23,101 nt of DNA from a virus. Positions 7,558 to 13,592 of the stretch are shown here, piece after piece (position 1 is the stretch's first letter; each line of letters begins with the position of its first letter). The stretch lies in the IMG/VR virus record IMGVR_UViG_3300042154_000164, positions 1 through 23,101 of that record; one strand, 5' to 3'. The notes under the pieces were generated by a model. That model saw only the letters and a list, made by a program, of their open reading frames with translations, searched no databases and had not been told where the DNA came from. Made by a program: the position numbers and the translations under genes.

Positions 7558-7733
7558 TGACACTCTATGAAAAAGTGATGCAGCTATATCCTGCGCTCAC
7601 GCCACGTGATTTTATGACTGTAATCACGCTCCAAAACGACAGCGACGGACGCGGCGATTATATTGCTCGCTGGGAACATCCTGACTACCCGCGCCCGACA
7701 GACGAACAGCTAAACGCTGTGGAGGCAAAATAA
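7543..7733 (+). repeat. Diverged direct repeat, copy A (fibre end + XkdW-like gene)
   Basis: The 191 bases from GTGAGGGCTGC (the VRAA end of the fibre) to the stop of the small gene have a counterpart of the same length at 8291-8481. The first 11 bases are identical, ATGCAGCTATATCC is shared, and the RGDYIAxWEHPDYPRPTDEQ part is conserved at protein level with many synonymous changes. Confidence 0.8.
7557..7733 (+). CDS. XkdW-like small fibre-accessory protein, copy A (58 aa)
   Basis: A 58-codon frame joins its neighbours by TAATG on both sides. The product starts MTLYEKVMQLYP and ends with GRGDYIARWEHPDYPRPTDE plus a short tail. The pattern LY(D/E)K(I/V)MxxYP...DF...GxYIxxW...PT...L matches the XkdW family known from the Bacillus defective phage PBSX, as I remember it. 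Members sit next to tail or fibre genes; the role is not established. A near copy lies 748 bases downstream in the same position relative to a fibre gene, which argues for a partner or chaperone role to the fibre upstream. Confidence 0.72.
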   Translation: MTLYEKVMQLYPALTPRDFMTVITLQNDSDGRGDYIARWEHPDYPRPTDEQLNAVEAK

Positions 7734-8305
7734 TGCCGCTAACTCTTAACGGAACAACCGGCGAGATATTCCCGTCATGGACGACGGCTGGCCGTCCTTC
7801 GCCGGCTACGGCTGGGCAAACTGGCTATAACTCTACGCTTAATGTCTTAGAAACCTATAACGGCTCTGCATGGGTTCAAGCTGATCTTGGTCCAGCGTTC
7901 AGCGCGTATCAAAGTTCGGCTCAAACACCATCTTCAAGCACATGGACAAAGATGAATTTGCAAGCCGAAGAGTTTGATACGGCCAACTGTTTTGACAGCG
8001 CGACCAACTATAGGTTTACGCCTAATGTTGCTGGATACTATCAATTCAACGCGGTTGTTGCTCCTTCAGGGACAACGACCGCTTGTATCATTTCGCTATA
8101 TAAAAATGGATCGCTATTCAAATACGGTAATATTAGCGCCCCAGCGACAGTTGGGTCATTAGCTAATTTATCAACTATAGTTTATATGAACGGAACAACC
8201 GATTATGCTGAAGCATGGATTTATTTATCCGCCAGCGTTGCGCTTAATGCTATTACTCCAACGACATATAATTTCTTCCAAGGTGCATTAGTGAGGGCTG
8301 CGTAA
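7733..8305 (+). CDS. Tail fibre 3 with C1q-like C-terminal domain (190 aa)
   Basis: It starts in a TAATG overlap. The N-terminus (MPLTLNGTTGEIFPSW) and the module TAGRPSPATAGQTGYNST...ETYNGSAWVQ match phage fibre entry segments, and the latter resembles the module in the fibre at 5775-6413. From about residue 55 there is a C1q-like jelly-roll (FSAYQSSAQTPSSSTWTKM, YRFTPNVAGYYQFNAVV) ending GALVRAA, as in the fibre at 6949-7557. The C-terminal half is again AT-richer than the start. It is likely a second, alternative receptor-binding protein; its C1q sequence is only distantly similar to that of fibre 2, so specificity may differ. Confidence 0.82.
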   Translation: MPLTLNGTTGEIFPSWTTAGRPSPATAGQTGYNSTLNVLETYNGSAWVQADLGPAFSAYQSSAQTPSSSTWTKMNLQAEEFDTANCFDSATNYRFTPNVAGYYQFNAVVAPSGTTTACIISLYKNGSLFKYGNISAPATVGSLANLSTIVYMNGTTDYAEAWIYLSASVALNAITPTTYNFFQGALVRAA

Positions 8306-8481
8306 TGTCACTCTACGATAAAATCATGCAGCTATATCCATATCTTACGGAATATGACTTTGGGCCGTTTGGGTCAATTCGGCTTGAAAATGCCGGTGAC
8401 GAACGCGGCGATTATATCGCCAAGTGGGAACACCCCGATTATCCTCGTCCGACTGACGAGCAGCTTGCGGGAATTAAATAA
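8291..8481 (+). repeat. Diverged direct repeat, copy B (fibre end + XkdW-like gene)
   Basis: This is the counterpart of 7543-7733, offset by 748 bases. It covers the fibre end (GTGAGGGCTGC) and the whole XkdW-like gene. Confidence 0.8.
8305..8481 (+). CDS. XkdW-like small fibre-accessory protein, copy B (58 aa)
   Basis: A 58-codon frame with TAATG at both ends. It begins MSLYDKIMQLYPYLTEYDFG and ends ERGDYIAKWEHPDYPRPTDE plus QLAGIK. It is the same length as copy A, with 20 of 21 residues identical over the RGDYIA...DEQL segment and a two-residue gap in the middle. The LYDKIM..YP and GDYIAKW motifs are closer still to XkdW than in copy A. As it follows a fibre with a C1q-like tip in the same way, I read it as a dedicated partner of fibre 3. 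Confidence 0.72.
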   Translation: MSLYDKIMQLYPYLTEYDFGPFGSIRLENAGDERGDYIAKWEHPDYPRPTDEQLAGIK

Positions 8482-9566
8482 TGGCCGCTACACTTAAATG
8501 CGATACGATCCAGAACGCCTCCAGCGCGACCGTTAACGCCTATCTGGACGGCAACGGCAACTTGAGCGTCGGCAACTCCACGAGCCCCAGCGCAACGTCC
8601 ACTGGCAACATCAACGCCAGCGGCACCGTCATAATGGGTTCTAGCTTCCTGCGGAATCGGCTGATTAACGGAGATATGGGCGTCTATCAGCGCGGGTCTA
8701 TAGCGGCGACGACTTCCGGCGCATACACGTTGGATCGTTGGTTTGTGACGCCAACGGGCGCGACTGTCACGGTTACGCAAAGCACGACGACGGTTCCTAC
8801 TGGCTTTGCTGACAGCCTTAACGTAGCTGGCGCGGCAAGCGTCACCAACGTGTCTGTCCGTCAGCGTATCGAAAGCGTCAACACGCAGGACTTGGCAAGC
8901 GGCGTTATCGTAACGGTGTCCGGTCGCATCTATCAAAGCACCGGATCGGCTGTCACGACTGCGACGATTGCGCTGGCTGCGCCGACTGCGCTGGACAACT
9001 ACACGTCAACCACATCGGCTGCGACGACATACACGCTGCCCAGCATTCCGAATGCAACGTGGACGACGTTTAGCAACACGTTCACGCTGACGACAAGCTG
9101 CGTCAATGGCTTACAGGTGACGATTGCGCTTGGCACTGGCCTGACGACTGGTTCGTTTAACATCACCGGCGTCCAGCTAGAAGTAGGCTCAGTCGCCACG
9201 CCGTTCGAGCGTAGGCAGTATGGCACTGAGTTGGCGCTGTGTCAGAGGTATTATTGGAAGTCTTTTCCGCAAGGCACGGCTCCGGCTCAAAATGCTGGAG
9301 CTGACGGGGCTATAGCCGTTTCTACATCGGCTACCTCAACATTCGCTACGTCTGTAACTTTTCCGGTTTTAATGCGCGCAACTCCGGGGACTATTACGAC
9401 CTACAATCCTTCGGCAGCAAATGCTAATTGGCGGGACACAAATAATTCCGCCGACAGAACGCTCAATTCCGCAACCGCCGTTGATTCGCAGGTATATCTC
9501 GTCGGCCTAGCGGGTATCGTAAACGGCATCAATCGTATTCATGTCACGGCTTCAGCGGAGTTATAA
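8481..9566 (+). CDS. Tail fibre 4 with carbohydrate-binding-like module (361 aa)
   Basis: TAATG start. The N-terminus MAATLKCDTIQNASSATVNAYL is a common fibre entry segment. At about residues 56-88, FLRNRLINGDMGVYQRG and YTLDRW open a beta-sandwich module that resembles carbohydrate-binding modules in many phage fibres. It closes near residues 228-259 with GVQLEVGSVATPFERR and ELALCQRYYW. The last ~100 residues form a separate tip (FPVLMRATPGTITTYNPSAANANW). The DNA of the tip is AT-richer than the central part. It is expected to bind cell-surface sugar. The next gene encodes an assembly-type protein two bases further on. Confidence 0.85.
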   Translation: MAATLKCDTIQNASSATVNAYLDGNGNLSVGNSTSPSATSTGNINASGTVIMGSSFLRNRLINGDMGVYQRGSIAATTSGAYTLDRWFVTPTGATVTVTQSTTTVPTGFADSLNVAGAASVTNVSVRQRIESVNTQDLASGVIVTVSGRIYQSTGSAVTTATIALAAPTALDNYTSTTSAATTYTLPSIPNATWTTFSNTFTLTTSCVNGLQVTIALGTGLTTGSFNITGVQLEVGSVATPFERRQYGTELALCQRYYWKSFPQGTAPAQNAGADGAIAVSTSATSTFATSVTFPVLMRATPGTITTYNPSAANANWRDTNNSADRTLNSATAVDSQVYLVGLAGIVNGINRIHVTASAEL

Positions 9567-9568
9567 TT

Positions 9569-9955
9569 ATGATTGTTTATAGGCTGAATGCTGATGGACT
9601 ATATGCCGAAAAATACATTGACGACATTAGCACGGGTGAATGGTCTGATACGACGACTAATCAAGAATATCTTGATTGGGTAAACGAAGGAAATACGCCT
9701 TTACCTTACATCAATCCCATCCCGCAGTCTGCCCCCATGTGGGCCGTTCGCACGGTGTTGCAGAACGATGGCCTGTTCGATCAGGCGCAGGCGCTTATCA
9801 ATGAGACGAGCGACAACGCGCTGAAGAACGTCTGGGAATACGGCAACTTTGCCGACCGGAACTCTCGGGCGATTAGCGTGCTTGCTATAGAACTCGGCCT
9901 GACCGAAGCGCAGGTCGATCAAATGTTCATTGACGCTAATAATCTTAGCGTCTAA
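9569..9955 (+). CDS. Tail-fibre assembly-like accessory protein (128 aa)
   Basis: The first half (MIVYRLNADGLYAEKYID, then QEYLDWVNEGNTPLPYI) has the look of tail-fibre assembly proteins, where a Q-x-YL-x-W-x-x-x-GN-x-P segment is frequent. The second half (MWAVRTVLQNDGLFDQAQAL, EYGNFADRNSRAISVLA, LGLTEAQVDQMFIDA) is a helical domain common in small phage proteins downstream of fibre genes. The N-terminal half is AT-rich like the preceding fibre tip, the C-terminal half GC-rich, so the gene looks mosaic. I infer a chaperone or partner of fibre 4. Confidence 0.75.
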   Translation: MIVYRLNADGLYAEKYIDDISTGEWSDTTTNQEYLDWVNEGNTPLPYINPIPQSAPMWAVRTVLQNDGLFDQAQALINETSDNALKNVWEYGNFADRNSRAISVLAIELGLTEAQVDQMFIDANNLSV

Positions 9956-9969
9956 TGTAGACTTACCGA

Positions 9970-9985
9970 CTAGCCGGATAGCTAG
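9970..9985 (+). promoter_or_regulatory. Small inverted repeat in the leader of the scaffold gene
   Basis: CTAGC-CGGATA-GCTAG is a perfect 5-bp stem with a 6-base loop, ending three bases before the AAGGAG ribosome site (9989-9994). It lacks a T-run, so it is not a standard terminator. It could be a weak leader hairpin or operator. The 45-base gap at 9956-10000 is one of the few spaces in this gene chain. Confidence 0.3.
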
Positions 9986-10000
9986 GTTAAGGAGAGCCGC

Positions 10001-10780
10001 GTGAGCGACGAAGAACAGGCTGTAGCGGAGATCAGCCCCGCGCCGGAACCGGAAGCCACGGCAGCACCGGAATCTGTTGAATCGACGCCGGAGGAACAAA
10101 CCCAACAAAAAGTGTTTACCGAACAAGAGGTAGACGCTCTAGTCGGGAAGCGCCTAGCAAGACAACAGCGCAAACTGGAACGAGACTTCGCTTTGAAGCT
10201 CGCGGAGCAACAGGCTAGACAGCCTGCCGCACCTCCACCTGCGCCGGATGATTTTGAGAATGCGCAGCACTACGCGGAAGCGTTGGCGCAGCAAAAGGCT
10301 CAAGAACTACTGGCACAGCGAGAGGCCGCACAGCAACAGGCGGCAATCTTGGAGTCATACCGCGACCGCGAAGAGGAAGCGCGGGATAGATACGAAGACT
10401 TTGAACAAGTCGCGTATAATCCTAGCCTCCCCGTTACGGACGTAATGGCTCAAGCCATCCAGGCTTCCGACATTGGCCCCGAAGTCATTTATTGGCTCGG
10501 CTCCAATCCGAAAGAAGCCGGACGCATATCCCGTCTGCCGCCTGTCTTGCAGGCGAAGGAAATCGGTAAGATCGAGATGAATCTCACCTCGAACCCGCCG
10601 ACTAAGCGCACATCATCTGCGCCCGCACCGCTTGCTCCTGTCACGGCTACCCGATCAAACTCAGGCCCACGGTATGACACGACTGACCCCCGGTCATTAA
10701 AGTCAATGTCAACGTCGGATTGGATTGAAGCGGAACGGCAGCGGCAGATCAAGAAGTGGGAAGCGCAAAACAGACGATAG
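10001..10780 (+). CDS. Scaffolding protein, P22 gp8-like role (259 aa)
   Basis: GTG start with AAGGAG 6 bases upstream. The protein is acidic and Ala/Pro/Glu-rich at the N-terminus, then strongly helical (residues about 45-130, many Gln, Glu, Arg and Lys). It has the segment YEDFEQVAYNPSLPVTDVMA and then PEVIYWLGSNPKEAGRISRL, which I associate with scaffolding proteins of P22-like and related podoviruses. The last ~25 residues (DWIEAERQRQIKKWEAQNRR) are basic and helical, the place where P22 scaffold binds coat. It is expected to direct procapsid assembly and then leave. It precedes the coat gene, with an endonuclease gene in between. Confidence 0.88.
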   Translation: MSDEEQAVAEISPAPEPEATAAPESVESTPEEQTQQKVFTEQEVDALVGKRLARQQRKLERDFALKLAEQQARQPAAPPPAPDDFENAQHYAEALAQQKAQELLAQREAAQQQAAILESYRDREEEARDRYEDFEQVAYNPSLPVTDVMAQAIQASDIGPEVIYWLGSNPKEAGRISRLPPVLQAKEIGKIEMNLTSNPPTKRTSSAPAPLAPVTATRSNSGPRYDTTDPRSLKSMSTSDWIEAERQRQIKKWEAQNRR

Positions 10781-10806
10781 ACTAAGCCGCCATTGTCGAG
10801 TATGAT
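10778..10806 (+). promoter_or_regulatory. Possible sigma70-type promoter of the HNH gene
   Basis: TAGACT (10778-10783, four of six bases of TTGACA) and TATGAT (10801-10806, five of six bases of TATAAT) are separated by 17 bases. Transcription would start near 10813, just before the GGAGG ribosome site. The -10 box lies in the palindrome at 10792-10817. Match only; host sigma factor unknown. Confidence 0.3.
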
Positions 10807-10817
10807 AACTCGAAAAT
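10792..10817 (+). promoter_or_regulatory. Palindrome upstream of HNH gene (operator or hairpin)
   Basis: TCGAGT-ATGATA-ACTCGA (10796-10813) is a perfect 6-bp inverted repeat with a 6-base centre. Beyond one mismatch (10795/10814) it extends by ATT/AAT, giving 9 of 10 paired bases per arm. It overlaps the putative -10 box, so it may be an operator; as RNA it could be a hairpin just before the ribosome site. No T-run follows. Confidence 0.45.
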
Positions 10818-10827
10818 GGAGGCAGAA

Positions 10828-11334
10828 ATGGAGAGTGAAAATCAAACTGCTGATGAACTAAAGCGGCAACGCAATAGAGAAGCGGCAGCGCGATACCGCG
10901 AACGAAACCGGGAGAAGGTCAATCTGCGTATGCGTGATTGGCGCGAAAATAACCGAGAGCAAGATCGGTTACATAAGCGTGAATGGCGCAACCGAAAGTT
11001 GGCGAATGGAACGCCTGAAGAGGTAGCCGCAATACGGCAGGCTGAACGGGACAAAACCAATCGCAATAACGCTCGGTGTAGGGAAGAAGTATTTGCTGCT
11101 TATGGCGGTTATACTTGCAACTGCTGCGGAGAGACTGAACCTCTGTTTTTAACGATTGACCATGTAGATAACGACGGGGCTAAAATGCGTAGAGAGGGCG
11201 TTCACGGAAATGGATCAGCTTTCTATACTTGGCTCCGAAAAAACGGGTTCCCTAGCGGGTTCCAAGTTCTCTGCATGAACTGTCAACTCGGTAAGCACAG
11301 AAACGGCGGAATTTGCCCTCACCATTCTTCCTAA
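10828..11334 (+). CDS. Free-standing zinc-type HNH endonuclease (168 aa)
   Basis: Two starts are possible, 10816 and 10828; the second is chosen because GGAGG (10818-10822) lies 5 bases before it. The N-terminal ~85 residues are a very basic, Arg/Asn/Glu-rich helical arm (RYRERNREKVNLRMRDWREN), probably DNA-contacting. The C-terminal half is an HNH fold with zinc ligands: Cys97 and Cys100, the catalytic-type IDHVDNDG (Asp111-His112), FYTWLRKNGFPSGFQVLCMN, then Cys149, Cys152 and a GKHRNGGICPHH end. Such genes sit next to capsid genes in many phages as homing endonucleases. It separates scaffold and coat, both intact, so no intron or intein is needed. Codon and base use is more AT-rich than coat. 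Confidence 0.87.
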   Translation: MESENQTADELKRQRNREAAARYRERNREKVNLRMRDWRENNREQDRLHKREWRNRKLANGTPEEVAAIRQAERDKTNRNNARCREEVFAAYGGYTCNCCGETEPLFLTIDHVDNDGAKMRREGVHGNGSAFYTWLRKNGFPSGFQVLCMNCQLGKHRNGGICPHHSS

Positions 11335-11354
11335 CTTCTTGAAAGGGCTATGAA

Positions 11355-12551
11355 ATGAGTAATTCTCTTCTTACGATCGACATGATCACAAGGAAGGCTT
11401 TAGAAATCCTTGAAAACAACCTTGTCCTGACCCGCACCGTCAACCGTCAGTATGACGACTCTTTCGCCGTCGAAGGCGCTAAGATCGGCTCGACCCTGCG
11501 CATCCGTCTGCCCGACCGCGCTCTGGTTACGGACGGCGCTGCCCTTCAGGTGCAGGACGACAACGAGCAGTACACGACCCTGACCGTTTCGTCGCAGAAG
11601 CACATCGGCGTGAACTTCACGACCGCCGAACTGACGATGCAGTTGGACGACTTTGCGGAACGTGTGCTGAAGCCGCGTATTTCGCAGCTTGCGTCTTCCA
11701 TCGACGCCGACGTTGCGAACTCGTTCAAATACATCGGCAACTCGGTCGGCACGCCCGGCACGACCCCGGCCACCTCGCTCGTTCTGTTGCAGGCGCAGCA
11801 GAAGCTGAATGAGAACGCCGCTGTCATGTCGCCGCGCTACGCGACGGTCAACCCGGCCGCCAACGCGTCTCTGATCGAAGGCATGAAGGGTCTGTTCAAC
11901 CCTGTTTCGGCTATCTCGAAGCAGTTTAAGAACGGCATTTTTGGCGAAGGCATTCTCGGCTACGACGAACTGAATATGTCGCAGTCGATTAAGCAGTTCA
12001 CGACGGGCTCGCGCACGGGCACGGTCACGGTCAGTTCGTCGGTTACGACCGAAGGCTCGACCACCATCGTTCTGACGGGCCTCGGCTCCACGACGATCAA
12101 GGCCGGTGACGTGTTCACCATCGCCAACGTCTACGCCGTCAACCCGCAGACCCGTGAGTCGACTGGCTCGCTGTTCCAGTTCGTTGCTCTGGCTGACGTT
12201 ACGGCGTCGACCACGGCTTCGGTCACTGTCGCCGCGATGTATTCGGCCACGCAGGCTCTGGCCACGGTCGACGCGCTGCCGGTCGCTTCTGCGGCTGTCA
12301 CGTTCCTCGGCGCTGCCTCGACGCAGTATCCGCAGAACCTGATCTACCACAAGGACGCCATCGCGTTCGCCACCGCCGACCTTCTGCTCCCGCAGGGCGT
12401 CGACATGGCTTCGCGCCAGGTCCACAACGGTATCTCGCTCCGTGTTGTCCGTCAGTATGACATCAACAACGACCGACTGCCCTGCCGTATTGACGTTCTG
12501 TATGGCTACAGCGTCATTCGTCCGCAGATGGCGGTTCGCCTTTGGGGCTAA
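11355..12551 (+). CDS. Major capsid (coat) protein, P22 gp5-like (398 aa)
   Basis: The length is close to P22 gp5 (430). The start MSNSLLTIDMITRKALEILE, the SFAVEGAKIGSTLRIRLPDR segment, FTTAELTMQLDDFAERVLKP and the end NDRLPCRIDVLYGYSVIRPQ follow the P22 coat family pattern. A Thr/Ser/Val-rich stretch at about residues 220-320 corresponds to the inserted domain of P22 coat (HK97 fold plus extra domain). This is the shell protein, made in the largest amount; codons are the most uniform of the window, consistent with high expression. The ribosome site AAGG lies 8 bases before the start, and a strong hairpin follows the stop. Confidence 0.93.
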   Translation: MSNSLLTIDMITRKALEILENNLVLTRTVNRQYDDSFAVEGAKIGSTLRIRLPDRALVTDGAALQVQDDNEQYTTLTVSSQKHIGVNFTTAELTMQLDDFAERVLKPRISQLASSIDADVANSFKYIGNSVGTPGTTPATSLVLLQAQQKLNENAAVMSPRYATVNPAANASLIEGMKGLFNPVSAISKQFKNGIFGEGILGYDELNMSQSIKQFTTGSRTGTVTVSSSVTTEGSTTIVLTGLGSTTIKAGDVFTIANVYAVNPQTRESTGSLFQFVALADVTASTTASVTVAAMYSATQALATVDALPVASAAVTFLGAASTQYPQNLIYHKDAIAFATADLLLPQGVDMASRQVHNGISLRVVRQYDINNDRLPCRIDVLYGYSVIRPQMAVRLWG

Positions 12552-12553
12552 TA

Positions 12554-12580
12554 GAGGGGGCTTCGGCCCCTTCTTCCTCT
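12554..12580 (+). terminator. Hairpin with C(UUCG)G loop after coat gene
   Basis: GAGGGGGC-TTCG-GCCCCTTC forms an 8-bp stem (one G-T pair) closed by the extra-stable C(UUCG)G tetraloop, followed by the pyrimidine tract TTCCTCTC. It begins two bases after the coat stop. It is probably a partial terminator or a 3'-end stabiliser that keeps coat mRNA high relative to the downstream genes. Confidence 0.7.
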
Positions 12581-12601
12581 CAAATTAAGGAGCATTAGAT
12601 C

Positions 12602-13069
12602 ATGGCTATCACTACTCAGGGCGCTTCTTATCCGCTCGAATCCTTTGGCCCTAATCCGCCGCTTTCGCAGGGCACGGGCGGGTATCAGCTTGGCGCTGGC
12701 AACCTCAACGAGCCGAATATGTTTGCTACGGCCGTTCCGGCCACGGCGACCGCTTCGGCCACGCTGACGGCTTCGCAGGTGCTTAACGGCATTCTGCTCG
12801 GCTCGCCAGGTGGCACGGCGGCTTCATATCAGCTTCCGACCGTCGCGGTTCTGGAAGTCGGCATTCCGTCTGCGGCGGCTGTTGGCGAGAGCTTCGACTT
12901 TTCGGTCGTCAACGTCGACGGCACGGGCACCGGCGTTATCACGCTGACGACCAACACGGGCTGGACGCTGGTTGGCCTGATGACGGTCGTTGCGACGGCC
13001 GGCACCGCCCAGATGTTCCGCGCTCGCAAAACGGGCACGGGCACTTGGTCGCTTTACCGCATCGGTTAA
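12602..13069 (+). CDS. Probable capsid decoration protein 1 (155 aa)
   Basis: AAGGAG (12587-12592) precedes the ATG by 9 bases. The product has a Pro/Gly-rich arm (about residues 1-40, PLSQGTGGYQLGAGN) followed by a beta-rich domain: TLTASQVLNGILLGSPGGTA, SAAAVGESFDFSVVN, and a GTWSLYRIG end. This domain style occurs in small phage proteins that follow coat genes and act as head decoration or stabilising proteins. A similar second gene follows, supporting a head role. No membrane or signal segment. The specific family is not recognised with certainty. Confidence 0.7.
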   Translation: MAITTQGASYPLESFGPNPPLSQGTGGYQLGAGNLNEPNMFATAVPATATASATLTASQVLNGILLGSPGGTAASYQLPTVAVLEVGIPSAAAVGESFDFSVVNVDGTGTGVITLTTNTGWTLVGLMTVVATAGTAQMFRARKTGTGTWSLYRIG

Positions 13070-13084
13070 TTATAGGAGAAGGCA

Positions 13085-13540
13085 ATGCCTAACACTAAAC
13101 CTGTCGGTGTTGCCTTCTCTGATCCCGAACTCGTGGCTGGCACAACCATCACGGGCGCGACGATCAGCGGAGGCTCTATTTCCGGCGCTACCTCGGTTAC
13201 TGCGTCTGACATCACGACGACCGGCGGCCTTTATCTGAAATCGGCTACTGTTGCGGCTGCGGGTTCTACCCAAGCCAACGCGGCGGCTGTTTCGGACGGC
13301 TTTACGCTCGTATCCGGCGCGGACGGCACCAAAGGCATTCTTCTGCCGGCGGCTGTTGCGGGCCGCACGGTCATCCTGAAGAACAACGCTAATGCTGTTC
13401 TGAAGGTCTGGCCGGCGTCTGGCGACGCTGTGAACGCTATTGCGGCGGATTCCAACTATGTGCTGGCGGCTTATACGTCGTCGCTCTTGGTCGCGTATGA
13501 CTCGACCACTTGGTATTCTGTCCCGCTTCTGGCGTCTTAA
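13085..13540 (+). CDS. Probable capsid decoration protein 2 (151 aa)
   Basis: AGGAG (13074-13078) lies 6 bases before the ATG. The start has a regular Ile/Ser/Gly beta-repeat (GTTITGATISGGSISGATSV), as in beta-helical attachment segments. The rest (ATVAAAGSTQANAAAVSDGF, GILLPAAVAGRTVILKNNAN, WYSVPLLAS) is a small beta domain often encoded next to coat genes. It shares layout and size with the gene before it. A head-surface role is inferred; a fibre-like head appendage is an alternative because of the N-terminal repeat. Confidence 0.68.
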   Translation: MPNTKPVGVAFSDPELVAGTTITGATISGGSISGATSVTASDITTTGGLYLKSATVAAAGSTQANAAAVSDGFTLVSGADGTKGILLPAAVAGRTVILKNNANAVLKVWPASGDAVNAIAADSNYVLAAYTSSLLVAYDSTTWYSVPLLAS

Positions 13541-13552
13541 TCTAATCCTACG

Positions 13553-13570
13553 GGCGGCCTACGGGCCGCC
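13553..13570 (+). terminator. Hairpin with C(UACG)G loop after decoration genes
   Basis: GGCGGCC-TACG-GGCCGCC is a perfect 7-bp all-GC stem closed by a C(UACG)G tetraloop of the stable UNCG class. It lies 12 bases after the stop at 13540. The tract after it (TGGCCCTTCCC) is poor in T, so strong factor-independent termination is doubtful; mRNA end protection is an alternative. Confidence 0.6.
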
Positions 13571-13592
13571 TGGCCCTTCCCATAGGTGTAAA

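Noticed and set aside
6949-8481. Diversity-generating retroelement with variable C1q tips
   Set aside because: No reverse transcriptase gene and no template/variable repeat pair with adenine-specific changes are visible; the tips differ throughout and the conserved repeat is the small gene.
9970-9985. Terminator before the scaffold gene
   Set aside because: The stem is only 5 bp and no T-run follows; kept only as a weak leader hairpin.
6413-11334. Group I introns or inteins associated with the two HNH genes
   Set aside because: The flanking fibre, scaffold and coat genes are each complete with proper starts and stops, so no splicing is needed.
11400-12425. A 341-codon minus-strand frame opposite the coat gene
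   Set aside because: It is Arg/Gly/Asp-rich low-complexity sequence that arises from the very regular codon use of coat; no ribosome site or family match.
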